NCBI RefSeq assembly: GCF_900129665.1
Contig: NZ_FQWL01000002.1
Location: 186,001 to 250,000, forward strand
Reading direction: 5' to 3'
DNA: 64,000 bases
Source: Flagellimonas flava
Lineage (GTDB): Bacteria > Bacteroidota > Bacteroidia > Flavobacteriales > Flavobacteriaceae
Shown: in pieces, positions 55,988 through 64,000 of the stretch
Numbering within the stretch: the first letter of the stretch is position 1
How the letters are laid out: each line of letters starts with the position of its first letter
The notes under the pieces: generated by a model
The model's input: only the letters and a program-made list of their open reading frames with translations
The model's database searches: none
Told to the model about the DNA's origin: nothing
Translations under genes and position numbers: made by a program

Positions 55988-58045
55988 ATGAAAAAAACTA
56001 TCCTTTCCAGCATGGCTTGGGCCGCATGCGCCCTTGCATTTTCCCAAAACAATGACTGGGTGATATCAACCTCCAATTTTGATGCACAAGATTACTTTGG
56101 CGTCACTGTAGCCAATGGTACGGTAGGTCTAGTTTCGTCGCCAGAGCCTTTTAAGGTAAAGGAAGTGGTGCTCAACGGTGCTTTTGACACCTATGGCCGG
56201 GGAAGGGTCTCTAATATCATGAAGGTGTTCAATACTGCCAACATACAATTTTCAAATACGGGTTTTACGGAAGAAGACAAGAATGCGTACAACGAACTGT
56301 TCAGTGGTAAAAACCTGATTTCACATGAACAGTCCATCAACATGCGTTACGGGGAGTTTACCTCTAAGGTGATATATAAAGGTCTAGAAGTCACCTATAC
56401 ATTGCGTTCCCTAAGACATCTTCCGTTTACCAATATGGTAGATGTGACCATCAAGGCAAAGCAGAACATTAAACTGGCTCCTACTTCCATCATTTCTGCA
56501 CCTGAAATCTTAAGGGATGTCAATAATTATTTTGCCACGGTTGACGTGCCTGGAAGGGAGCAGATTCCTTTAATGACATCCACCGCCATGAGTCCAACAG
56601 GAAGATTGAAAGTTGCGGCCTCCAGTAGCTGGCTTATGGAAGATGAGCATCCACATCTCATTCATGAAGAAAAAAATTATGGCGATCATTCGCTTAAGTT
56701 GTATAAGAATCTCAAAAGGGGCGAGACCCTGTCGTTTACCATTTTTGGAACAGTCTGCACTTCTGAACAATTTGCGGACCCCCAGAACGAGGCTGAACGA
56801 CTCACACTTTATGCGTTTTTGGAAGGAAGACAGCGCAACATCGACAGACATCGGGCTGCATGGGACAAACTTTGGAACTCCGGTGATATTGAAATTACAG
56901 GACGACCTGATTTGACCAAAGACATCCGCTTTGCACTATATCACATGTATTCCTTTGCGCGTGCAGGCACTGCTTATAGCATGTCGCCCATGGGACTGTC
57001 CGGACTGGGCTACAACGGACATGTATTTTGGGACACGGAGCTTTGGATGTATCCTCCCATTCTAATGTTGCAACCGGACATAGCCAAATCCTTATTGGAA
57101 TATCGGTTTGAACGTTTGGAAGCCGCAAAACAGAATGCTTTTAGCCATGGGTACCGTGGCGCTATGTTCCCTTGGGAATCTGACCAAGATGGACAGGAGG
57201 CTACTCCCATTTGGGCACTTACCGGACCATTTGAACACCATATCACCGGTGACATTGGATGGGCATGCTGGAAGTATTATCAGGTGACCAAAGACAAAGA
57301 ATGGTTGGCCACCCGAGGGTATCCCATGATGAAGGAGATAGCCAATTTCTGGGTGAGTAGAGTGGAAGAAAACCCGGATGGTTCCCTCAGCATCCTAAAT
57401 GTTGTGGGTGCAGATGAATATGCCGAAGGGGTAGATGACAACGCTTTTACCAACGGCGTGGCCAAGGTAGCGTTAGACTATGCCGCCCGAGCAGCGGAGG
57501 AATTGGGCTTTGCGCCCGACCCAGCTTGGCGTACCACTGCAAATCGTGTTCGGTTGCTAACCTTCCCCGATGGTGTTACTCGGGAGCATGCCACCTATGA
57601 AGGCGAGACTATCAAACAGGCAGATGTCAATTTATTGTCCTATCCTTTGGAACTTATTCGAGATCCGGAGGCCATAAAAAAAGACATAGACTATTATACA
57701 CCAAGGTACGATGTCGGCGGTCCTGCCATGGGGTTTGCCATCCTTTCCATTCTGTACAATTGGACAGGGAATGGCACCAAGGCCCTTCAACTTTTCAAAC
57801 AGGGTTATCAACCTAATCGGGTCCCCCCGTTTGGTGTAATTTCCGAAATGGCAGGGGGTTCCAATCCTTATTTTGCCACAGGAGCTGGCGGAATGCTTCA
57901 AAATGTAATTGCCGGTTATGGCGGTCTGGAGATAACTGACAAGGGTGTGGAACGAACCGTGGAAACCAAATTGCCAAAGGGCTGGGGCAAATTAATCATC
58001 AAGGGTATTGGCAAGGACAATGAGACCATCCAAATCAGCGAATAG
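55988..58045 (+). CDS. secreted glycoside hydrolase family 65-like protein
   Basis: 685 aa from ATG 55988, giving a clean signal peptide (KKTILSSMAWAACALAFSQ); a longer frame adds 13 residues. GH65 layout: N-terminal beta-sandwich (about 20-270), linker, and an (alpha/alpha)6 barrel with GHVFWDTELWMYPPILML and the general-acid motif VVGADEYAEGVDDNAFTN (Glu). GH65 contains phosphorylases and hydrolases of alpha-glucosides (trehalose, kojibiose, glucosylgalactosyl-hydroxylysine). A periplasmic location favours hydrolysis. Stand-alone on +, 93 bp after the GNAT relic. Confidence 0.88.
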   Translation: MKKTILSSMAWAACALAFSQNNDWVISTSNFDAQDYFGVTVANGTVGLVSSPEPFKVKEVVLNGAFDTYGRGRVSNIMKVFNTANIQFSNTGFTEEDKNAYNELFSGKNLISHEQSINMRYGEFTSKVIYKGLEVTYTLRSLRHLPFTNMVDVTIKAKQNIKLAPTSIISAPEILRDVNNYFATVDVPGREQIPLMTSTAMSPTGRLKVAASSSWLMEDEHPHLIHEEKNYGDHSLKLYKNLKRGETLSFTIFGTVCTSEQFADPQNEAERLTLYAFLEGRQRNIDRHRAAWDKLWNSGDIEITGRPDLTKDIRFALYHMYSFARAGTAYSMSPMGLSGLGYNGHVFWDTELWMYPPILMLQPDIAKSLLEYRFERLEAAKQNAFSHGYRGAMFPWESDQDGQEATPIWALTGPFEHHITGDIGWACWKYYQVTKDKEWLATRGYPMMKEIANFWVSRVEENPDGSLSILNVVGADEYAEGVDDNAFTNGVAKVALDYAARAAEELGFAPDPAWRTTANRVRLLTFPDGVTREHATYEGETIKQADVNLLSYPLELIRDPEAIKKDIDYYTPRYDVGGPAMGFAILSILYNWTGNGTKALQLFKQGYQPNRVPPFGVISEMAGGSNPYFATGAGGMLQNVIAGYGGLEITDKGVERTVETKLPKGWGKLIIKGIGKDNETIQISE

Positions 58046-58247
58046 GAAAATCCATTCTTTTGATAACATTTTGGATTTAAAATAAAGGTAAACAGAAGCA
58101 CTTATACCCTCGCACCTACCTTGTATCAAAGTTGGTTGGAGCCGGGAAAAGTCCCTAATTCCATTCACACGGAATCGTGAAAGCAGCCTCAGCTTTTGTT
58201 CGTTTAAATCAACATTTGCGGTAATTTTACCAAGATTAAATCCAGTT

Positions 58248-58877
58248 ATGCAGATGCGAGAGGATATTTTCAAAATTATAACTTCTTTACCTGAAAAGGA
58301 CTTGCAGCATCAGTTGCTTGAACAAAGTACAATGCTGAATTATGATAAAAATGATGTCATTGTCCGAGAGGGACAATACGTTAAAACCCTTCCCATAGTG
58401 CTCGAAGGAAGCATCCGTGTTTTCCAAACCAAGGAGGACAGGGAAATTCTATTATATTATGTAGAACCAGGACAAACCTGTATGATGTCGCTTTCTGCCG
58501 GTTTTTTTAACCAAGCGAGTGCAATAAAAGCGGTAGCCGCTTCTACCTGTACCATTTTATCGGTTCCCACACGTTGTATCGCGCCCTGGCAGCGACGGTT
58601 TGATTCTTGGAACAGTTTTGTACTAAAAACCTTCCGCAAGCGGTATGGGGAACTATTGACCGTCTTTGAAAGCGTAGCCTTTGACCATATCGATAAACGC
58701 ATTCTTGATTACCTCCGTCATCGCGCCAAAAAAACCAATACTAGGCAAATTCAGATATCGCACCAAATGCTGGCTGACGAATTGGGAACGACCCGGGTGG
58801 TTATTTCCAGGATTTTAAAACAGTTTGAGACCGATGGCACCTTGATTCTGGGACGGGGAACCATTGAACTTAAGTAA
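58248..58877 (+). CDS. Crp/Fnr family transcriptional regulator
   Basis: 209 aa. Sensor beta-roll about 20-115 (KNDVIVREGQYVKTLPIVLEG), dimer helix, and C-terminal HTH (QMLADELGTTRVVISRILKQFE). In the recognition helix Val replaces the FNR Glu, so the target half-site probably differs from TTGA. Three Cys lie in the sensor domain (QTCMMS, STCTIL, TRCIAP), which might respond to redox or NO; they are not arranged like the N-terminal FNR cluster. A candidate promoter upstream is TTTG (58195-58198)–N23–TAATTTTA. Confidence 0.9.
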   Translation: MQMREDIFKIITSLPEKDLQHQLLEQSTMLNYDKNDVIVREGQYVKTLPIVLEGSIRVFQTKEDREILLYYVEPGQTCMMSLSAGFFNQASAIKAVAASTCTILSVPTRCIAPWQRRFDSWNSFVLKTFRKRYGELLTVFESVAFDHIDKRILDYLRHRAKKTNTRQIQISHQMLADELGTTRVVISRILKQFETDGTLILGRGTIELK

Positions 58878-58963
58878 TATTCCATAGTGTATCTTTTGAT
58901 ACTGTTCGGCAGACCATCCTGTATCGAACTTTGTGGCATTCATTAATATCTAAAATAAAAACA

Positions 58964-59464
58964 ATGAGTGCCAAACATTTTTTAGCTGAACTGGAACAGG
59001 AATTTATAGCTACCCAAAACCTATTGGATATTGTTCCTAAAGACCAATTGGGGTTTAAACCACATGAAAAGGCAATGTCCTTAGGGCAATTGGCCCTACA
59101 TGTGGCTACAATACCCATGAGAAACCTTGGTTTTGCCAAGGACGGCCAGGTAGAGACCACAGTTATCGTACAACATCCGGAGGCCCAAACCACGCATGAA
59201 ATCTTGGAAGCTTTTGCAACCAGCAAAGAGGCCACCAAGACCTTGCTTCACCAAGATAGCGACACTTCATGGTTACAGACCCAATGGAAACTGCTACGGT
59301 CAGGGGAAGTTATTGCGGAAATGCCCGCCCATGCCTTTGTGCGAACTTTTGTATTGAACCATTTTGTGCATCATCGAGGGGAGCTCACCACCTATCTTCG
59401 AATTTTGAACCAGAAAATCCCGTCCATTTATGGGCCGACTGCCGATGTGAACCCCTTTGCTTAA
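58964..59464 (+). CDS. DinB family protein
   Basis: 166 aa from ATG 58964; the longer frame adds 11 residues without support. Four-helix bundle with the DinB metal-binding pattern: LGQLALHVATIP (first His) and LNHFVHHRGELTTYL (His pair). DinB/YfiT-like proteins are metal-dependent, often thiol-linked enzymes. It follows the Crp/Fnr gene by 86 bp on the same strand. Confidence 0.9.
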   Translation: MSAKHFLAELEQEFIATQNLLDIVPKDQLGFKPHEKAMSLGQLALHVATIPMRNLGFAKDGQVETTVIVQHPEAQTTHEILEAFATSKEATKTLLHQDSDTSWLQTQWKLLRSGEVIAEMPAHAFVRTFVLNHFVHHRGELTTYLRILNQKIPSIYGPTADVNPFA

Positions 59465-59479
59465 AACCATAAGCTATCA

Positions 59480-59508
59480 AAGGGAAGCCAAATGGCTTCC
59501 CTTTTTTA
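59480..59508 (+). terminator. Rho-independent terminator after the DinB gene
   Basis: AAGGGAAGCC (59480-59489) pairs perfectly with GGCTTCCCTT (59494-59503) around a 4-nt loop and continues into a run of T. Confidence 0.93.
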
Positions 59509-59661
59509 GATATAAAAAGACAAGATTAACTTTACTATCCTTATTTTAAAAAGGAACAAATGAGAATTGAACAACTCCATTTCCCTAACAGGTTGCATAG
59601 GAAAAAGTGCCCGTTCCCTATCGGGTAGGAAAGGCCTACGAACAATCGAAATTAAGGTATA

Positions 59662-59763
59662 CTAACCCCAATATCCCTCTTTTACAAGTATGACTAGCAC
59701 CAATATCGCCGCGGCACAAAGAATTCCAAGCGACCCGTAGAGTTGATTTTTTACATTTTCCAT
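59662..59763 (-). CDS. possible 33-aa single-helix membrane protein
   Basis: ATG at 59763, TAG at 59664-59662. The peptide starts MENVKNQLYGSLG, continues with a hydrophobic helix (ILCAAAILVLVILV) and ends KEGYWG. Topology is that of a small single-pass membrane protein. It is the only coding signal in the 410-bp gap between two DinB genes. No promoter or terminator of its own is clear, so it could be chance. Confidence 0.4.
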   Translation of the reverse strand: MENVKNQLYGSLGILCAAAILVLVILVKEGYWG

Positions 59764-59874
59764 GTCTTGAGGCTGATTTTCAACAAGATAAGAAATTTGT
59801 GGCAGTATTCACTATTGTAGGGAAAATCTATCCTACAGGAGTTTATTTTCCACTTGGGCCAGTAGTTTCACCCA

Positions 59875-60360
59875 TTACCTACCAACTTTTTTACTGAGGT
59901 AAAATAGCATATCCGTTGACGGTGCTTTGGTCAAACCTAATTGATGGCCAAGCGTTACCAGCTGACCACGATGGTAGGTACTATGGTTCATGCAGTGTTG
60001 AATAAGTTCATGCCCCGCAAAACTTCCCTTTAGGTACTTGGAATCAATCTCCAGTAGCTCATTAAAATGAGACTGGCCTTCTGCATAGGAAACAAATGCG
60101 GTTGATTGTGCAAGAAGATTGGCATAACTATCCTGAATGGATTCCGGTTTCGGATTTTGGTTTGGGATTCCTGTCAGAATGCCAAGGTACACGGCTTCAC
60201 CTTCAAAAATATGGTCAACCGTTTTGATTATACTGGGGAAACTTGATCGACTTTCCTTTGTGATCAATGTTTCGTCATTGTCGTTCAACCAAGCAACCAC
60301 CCGTTTGTTAGCCCAGAGATTAAATTTTACCTGCTCAATGATTTGTTTGTTGGCTTCCAT
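59875..60360 (-). CDS. DinB family protein (second copy type)
   Basis: 161 aa four-helix bundle; metal ligands in IIKTVDHIFEGEAVYL and in LIQHCMNHSTYHRGQL (two His). Distinct in sequence from the DinB protein at 58964-59464, so not a recent duplicate. Isolated on minus with an upstream region of 95 bp shared with the convergent deacetylase end. Confidence 0.9.
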   Translation of the reverse strand: MEANKQIIEQVKFNLWANKRVVAWLNDNDETLITKESRSSFPSIIKTVDHIFEGEAVYLGILTGIPNQNPKPESIQDSYANLLAQSTAFVSYAEGQSHFNELLEIDSKYLKGSFAGHELIQHCMNHSTYHRGQLVTLGHQLGLTKAPSTDMLFYLSKKVGR

Positions 60361-60455
60361 TGGGAGTATATTTTGGGAATCATTATCAACTCGGCAACAT
60401 AAATTTATGATTTCTGTCCTGTCTCATAACAATAGTCAGGTTTGAGATCTTAAAA

Positions 60456-61424
60456 TCACAGTCCAAGCTCGTCCATTTTTTCCTTTTCATATTTGCTGTC
60501 CTCGGCAGGGTACCTAAGCTGGTTTTCGAACTTTCCGGATTGTTTGGCCAAGGACCAAATCAAGCTTTCTCCTGCAAAATCAGAATCTGGAATTTGTTGA
60601 AAAATGGAATCTTTAAAGGCGGTGTCAGCATCCATCAACTTCCAGCCTTTTGCCTTAAATTCCGAAATAAGATCTCCTAGAAATAGGGCGGAGGTAAGAT
60701 TGTGATGGAGCAAAAGAGTGTGGTTAATATGTCTCCCCTTCCGTTCCAAGGACAATTTTTCATAGTATTCAGCTCGTTCGAGAATATGTTGCAAATAAAA
60801 ATCCCTAAACACATCCATCTGGGCATTGGAAATACCCACTTCCTTAATTCTTTTAATCAAACGATGGTTCACGTACCAATCAGAAGCATCAATGGTGACA
60901 TAACCATTGGAATAATTATGTTCTCCCATAATGGCTCTAATGCTATCTACCTTGCTCGGATTTTGCCCCTCCTTTAGATAGGGGAATCGGAAAAGCTTGA
61001 CACTATTGGTAAATTTTGAGATCGCCGAATCCGTGCGCAACAGTTCCCTTTCAAAATCCTTGGCACTGTTAGCTTCAGCATTAAAATTGGGATGGGTAAA
61101 GGTATGATTGGCAATCAGATGGCCCTTATCGTCCCAACTTTTTAAGAGTCTTTGCCCCTTTTCATCCAACTTGTTGCTGCCTGTTACAAAAAATGCAGCC
61201 CTAAGGCCCTCTTTTTCAAGATGCGACAAAATCATTTGGTTCCATTCCTCAAAAGGGAAGCCGACCAAATCTGACGTAATACCGTCATCAAACGTAAAGC
61301 TTACCGTTGGCATGTTTACCCTCTCGTCTTCTAAGACAGGGATTTCTCTTTTTTCCGATGATTGATTTTTGCATGCAAGCAGCAAAGCAAAAAACAAATA
61401 AGTTCCTGTACGAAGCAATTTCAT
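60456..61424 (-). CDS. polysaccharide deacetylase (NodB homology) lipoprotein
   Basis: 322 aa. Signal peptide with lipobox LLAC (Cys near 18). NodB domain: TFDDGITSD (catalytic Asp and metal Asp) and ANHTFTHPN (two metal His). The rest follows the CE4 barrel (RFPYLKEGQNPSKV, TIDASDWYVN). Removes N- or O-acetyl groups from a surface polysaccharide or peptidoglycan. It lies 42 bp after the alpha/beta hydrolase stop, same strand. Confidence 0.9.
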   Translation of the reverse strand: MKLLRTGTYLFFALLLACKNQSSEKREIPVLEDERVNMPTVSFTFDDGITSDLVGFPFEEWNQMILSHLEKEGLRAAFFVTGSNKLDEKGQRLLKSWDDKGHLIANHTFTHPNFNAEANSAKDFERELLRTDSAISKFTNSVKLFRFPYLKEGQNPSKVDSIRAIMGEHNYSNGYVTIDASDWYVNHRLIKRIKEVGISNAQMDVFRDFYLQHILERAEYYEKLSLERKGRHINHTLLLHHNLTSALFLGDLISEFKAKGWKLMDADTAFKDSIFQQIPDSDFAGESLIWSLAKQSGKFENQLRYPAEDSKYEKEKMDELGL

Positions 61425-61466
61425 GAGGGCTAAGTCAATGCTAATGTCCGATTAAATATACACTAA

Positions 61467-62237
61467 TTATGGTCCAAGAAGCGTGTGAATATCGCTATAA
61501 AACTCAAGGGCATTCTCCACCATGTGCCAATGGCCCATTCCTTTGTACATCTTGTTGGGAAGTTCATGTTTTTCGATAAACTCTTGAGTCTCCAATGGAG
61601 TATCCCGATTTCCCCAAATGTAGATTTTATTACAGGTCAAATCCTTGAACTCAAATCCACATCGGTTGTCCCTTGTATATTCTTGGCTGGTTTCGCTCCA
61701 GTTAAGCATACCCTTAGGGTTAGCCAACATAAAACTGCTGTAATATCGCTTGTACCGGGCCTCCAATATGGCCTTCTCAAAGATTTCCCGACCAAAGGAC
61801 TCCATGAAGTGATTAGTGGATTTGAATTTCAAGGGTTTACTCGAAAAATAGCCATCAGCCTCCGTTAGATTGCCTTCAATATTAAAAAAATAGTTTATGC
61901 TATCCTTTAAGTTGCGACAAACCCATGTGCCAATAAGGCTTCCCAAAGAATGGGAAATCACATTCACTTTTTGCTGATTTACGGTTTCCTCCGCAATTAC
62001 CTTGGAGAGTATTTCGGCATGTTGATAAATAGAGGGGTATTCCTTTTGCAAAGGACTAGCGCCAAAACCTGGCATATCAACAACATAGATATTGAAATCA
62101 TTACAAAGTCGGGACTCAAAAATTTCTCTGTATGCAAGGCCTGAATCCGCAAAACCATGTATACACCAAATGGATTGCTTTGAGAAATCAATTTGGTTAT
62201 GCCTAATAAAAAGGTTATGTAGCACCTTTATTTTCAT
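61467..62237 (-). CDS. alpha/beta hydrolase, possibly cut off from its lipoprotein leader
   Basis: 256 aa from ATG 62237. Oxyanion motif WCIHGFADSG, nucleophile elbow VISHSLGSL (Ser), acid in WGNRDTPLE and His in GMGHWHMVEN: a complete Ser hydrolase triad. Substrate unknown. The reading frame continues upstream through AAC AGT GAT to a TAA at 62249-62247 and beyond it encodes a lipoprotein signal peptide, so the ancestral protein may have been lipid-anchored. As it stands the product would be cytoplasmic. Confidence 0.85.
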   Translation of the reverse strand: MKIKVLHNLFIRHNQIDFSKQSIWCIHGFADSGLAYREIFESRLCNDFNIYVVDMPGFGASPLQKEYPSIYQHAEILSKVIAEETVNQQKVNVISHSLGSLIGTWVCRNLKDSINYFFNIEGNLTEADGYFSSKPLKFKSTNHFMESFGREIFEKAILEARYKRYYSSFMLANPKGMLNWSETSQEYTRDNRCGFEFKDLTCNKIYIWGNRDTPLETQEFIEKHELPNKMYKGMGHWHMVENALEFYSDIHTLLGP

Positions 62238-62246
62238 ATCACTGTT

Positions 62247-62339
62247 TTAATCCCAAAAAGTAGATGTTTTCTTGAGAGGTTGATTTTTGCAACCTGCCAG
62301 AAGGATCAGGGTCAAAAAGCTAACTTTCAATACGGTCAT
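62247..62339 (-). other. 30-codon lipoprotein leader in frame with the downstream hydrolase
   Basis: ATG 62339 to TAA 62249-62247. The peptide begins MTVLKVSFLTLILLAGC, a textbook lipoprotein signal with lipobox LAGC, followed by KNQPLKKTSTFWD and the stop. It is in the same frame as the hydrolase start ten bases further on. It overlaps the 3' end of the upstream gene by 20 bp, a spacing typical of operon starts. Confidence 0.6.
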
Positions 62340-63216
62340 ATTGTCTCAAGGTCTTTAATGTCCATAAGGTTTGAATGCCGGCCCACTCCAATTTTGTTCC
62401 TTCGCTGATACCATACCAGGTGTCCCATCTTCCATCTTCTTTTTGACGACCAATAAGTTCTTCAAGGTCATCGTTGATAATTTCATTGGAAAAAATGGGA
62501 GCTAACACGCCTTCGGGAGTGGGGGCATAATACAAACTATGGGGCTTTCCGTAAAGTCCCCAGCCCTCATCCGATTTGTCTTTGCAAAGTACTCCATCCG
62601 CCAGTATCCATTTTTTTAGATCGGCCAGCGCTTTTTCGGCCTTGGACCTACTCTGGGTGTATTTTAGGAACAGCAACCGTCTTGGTACACAGAGGTGGCA
62701 AAAAACGTGTTTTTCCTGCAGGCGTTCCATTTCGGACCAAACAAATTGTTCTGCGGCTTTCATCCAAGGAATATTGATTTTGTATTTCTCCAAAAGCCCC
62801 AATAAAGGAGCTGTGGTGCTCAACGCTGCCCATTCTTTTATGGTTTTAAAATGTCCTTCACAAGGGTAATCACTTTTTGGTCGGAACATCCAAGGAATGC
62901 CACCTTTATCTGTTGTGATGCTTTCAAAATAGGGCATAAAATCGCTTAGAATTAAATCAGCATTGAGATAGCCCACCTCATCCAAGGTTTCCAAGGCCAT
63001 GATGCTAAAAAGAGGTTGACTTTCCGGGGAGGCGGTATCGGGTTCCATACCATGGCCAAAGCCACCATCCGGATTTCTGTAGGCGTAAACCGCATGAAAA
63101 ACTCCCTCCGGACCACCATTACCAAAATAAAATTCGAACAAGCGCCTTTCTATCATTCTGGCATTGACCAAGATGAAGTCCCGTGCCTTCCCAAAGTTCT
63201 CTTTTGTAAGTTTCAT
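62320..63216 (-). CDS. prenyltransferase/squalene-cyclase-repeat-like protein
   Basis: 298 aa, no signal peptide. Repeats of the (alpha/alpha)6 terpenoid-cyclase fold: YAYRNPDGGFGHGMEPD (QW-like GGFG), GRQKEDGRWDTWYGISEG and helical Trp-rich segments between. No DXDD or zinc-ligand set for cyclase or prenyltransferase activity is evident, so it may be a non-catalytic or uncharacterised relative. Overlaps the lipoprotein leader of the hydrolase by 20 bp; probably co-transcribed. Confidence 0.8.
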   Translation of the reverse strand: MKLTKENFGKARDFILVNARMIERRLFEFYFGNGGPEGVFHAVYAYRNPDGGFGHGMEPDTASPESQPLFSIMALETLDEVGYLNADLILSDFMPYFESITTDKGGIPWMFRPKSDYPCEGHFKTIKEWAALSTTAPLLGLLEKYKINIPWMKAAEQFVWSEMERLQEKHVFCHLCVPRRLLFLKYTQSRSKAEKALADLKKWILADGVLCKDKSDEGWGLYGKPHSLYYAPTPEGVLAPIFSNEIINDDLEELIGRQKEDGRWDTWYGISEGTKLEWAGIQTLWTLKTLRQYDRIES

Positions 63217-63292
63217 TTTTCAGTGTTGATTTTATTCTCAAGAACTACGTTGCCTCAAGTTTTGTCAAGTCAAAATTCCGATGGAGTAATAA

Positions 63293-63844
63293 TCAATCCA
63301 ATTTTTCAGGGCCTTCGGTATCATTGGTAATCCTCCAACGTTCGTTTTGTATAGATCTATAGATAACTTCAAAATACAGTCCCTCTTCCAATAGCTGCCT
63401 TAAGCTATTTCGCAATAGCAGATAATCCTTTTTAGAATTTTTTACCTCCAAAATCCTATAGGAAGTGTTCACGGGGATGGCCATCCCTCTATCCAAGGTA
63501 GAATGGGAGATGGCCCTGATACTGTCCATAGCGGGCATCCTATTTTTTAGCACATCGTACACCTCATTGTTAAAATCCGTCAAATCAAAGACCTTGCCCT
63601 TGTGCATGATGGCCACTCGTTCTATAATGGCCGGGCCTACGCCATAGTTTTCGAGGGAAAGGACATAACTGTTTCCGGCGGCGTTATCGGAAGTAGAAAG
63701 TGACAAATATGGCAAGATGGACAAGTAATTTTGCCGACTCATCAAATTGGTCTGATAAATGAAAATAATCAGGGTTATGAAGCTAATGACCATAGCGGTC
63801 ATGCTAAGAATACGCTCCGAGTTCCATTTTAATTTTAAGGCCAT
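63293..63844 (-). CDS. membrane-anchored protein of unknown function
   Basis: 183 aa. One N-terminal transmembrane helix (about 13-31, SMTAMVISFITLIIFIY) and a predicted beta-rich extracytoplasmic domain (SYVLSLENYGVGPAIIERV). No recognised family. It lies 76 bp upstream of the prenyltransferase-like gene on the same strand. Confidence 0.78.
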   Translation of the reverse strand: MALKLKWNSERILSMTAMVISFITLIIFIYQTNLMSRQNYLSILPYLSLSTSDNAAGNSYVLSLENYGVGPAIIERVAIMHKGKVFDLTDFNNEVYDVLKNRMPAMDSIRAISHSTLDRGMAIPVNTSYRILEVKNSKKDYLLLRNSLRQLLEEGLYFEVIYRSIQNERWRITNDTEGPEKLD

Positions 63845-63964
63845 ACCAAGGGTGAAAATTTGGTTTTTACGTTATCATCTAGGAACCTTGAAAATAAGAT
63901 AAAAAGTCCACCCTTCCGGTGGCAATGTCTTTTTTATTGGTAGTTTTAGTCCATGCCATTTTTT

Positions 63965-64000
63965 ATGAAAACCCTATTACTGTCATTTCTCCTGCTTTGG
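63965..64000 (+). CDS. start of a secreted protein (3' partial)
   Basis: ATG at 63965 opens a frame reading MKTLLLSFLLLW to the window edge, a signal-peptide start. Nothing more can be said. The 120 bp before it contain only a weak hairpin (CCACC/GGTGG near 63910) and T-rich sequence. Confidence 0.55.
   Translation, partial: MKTLLLSFLLLW

Overview
The window looks like a chromosomal segment of a member of the Flavobacteriaceae (Bacteroidota), perhaps near Muricauda/Flagellimonas (genus is inference). Supporting signs: the gene order miaB / sigma-54 activator / lptE / TPR protein / secG / groES-groEL; an LptC–hemolysin(CorC)–PPIase neighbourhood; class II HMG-CoA reductase plus a GHMP kinase (mevalonate route); many Cys-lipobox lipoproteins; and several TAnnTTTG promoter boxes, the Bacteroidota -7 element.

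Layout. 0–6.2 kb: tRNA modification (miaB, 5' end outside the window), a sigma-54 activator, outer-membrane assembly and chaperonins, all on +. 6.3–9.8 kb: a GH18-like and a DUF4838-type lipoprotein. 9.8–13.7 kb (minus): a metal-handling set of TonB receptor, two HMA proteins and an HYC_CC_PP-type small protein. 13.8–21.5 kb: GAF/fRMsr-like protein, purH, and the rod-shape operon mreB-mreC-mreD-mrdA-rodA. 21.5–24.7 kb (minus): secreted nuclease and S41 protease. 24.9–29.7 kb: surE, lpxB, NlpC/P60 and comEC. 29.7–33.4 kb (minus): peptide transporter and DPP-IV-like peptidase. 33.5–35.7 kb: HMG-CoA reductase and GHMP kinase. 35.8–43.6 kb (minus): PPIase, CorC-like protein, lptC, TPR protein, outer-membrane protein and coaX. 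43.7 kb: tRNA-Phe with its own promoter and terminator, followed by an AT-rich stretch with gene relics.

44–64 kb is more accessory. A minus-strand operon (DMT transporter, GNAT, nitroreductase, outer-membrane-like protein, quinone reductase) and a nitric-oxide reductase operon (membrane protein, quinol-type NOR, cupin, AhpD-like) have matching promoters: a TAnnTTTG box with no TTTG -33 element, and a near-identical motif of about 24 bp at exactly the same distance upstream. This implies one shared activator; two Crp/Fnr genes lie in the window. Between these operons a MarR gene, a membrane protein plus Asp-nucleophile alpha/beta hydrolase, and an alkylsulfatase-like lipoprotein each carry the palindrome GTTGTATATACAAC just upstream; in front of marR it is the core of a perfect 40-bp palindrome. 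These are the best candidates here for undescribed regulons. The right end holds a secreted GH65-like enzyme, a second Crp/Fnr, two DinB proteins, a polysaccharide deacetylase, and an alpha/beta hydrolase separated from an in-frame lipoprotein leader by a single stop codon.

Start codons were moved inward where promoters, terminators or family lengths argue against the longest reading frame. All functional names rest on motifs and recalled family features; no database search was run.
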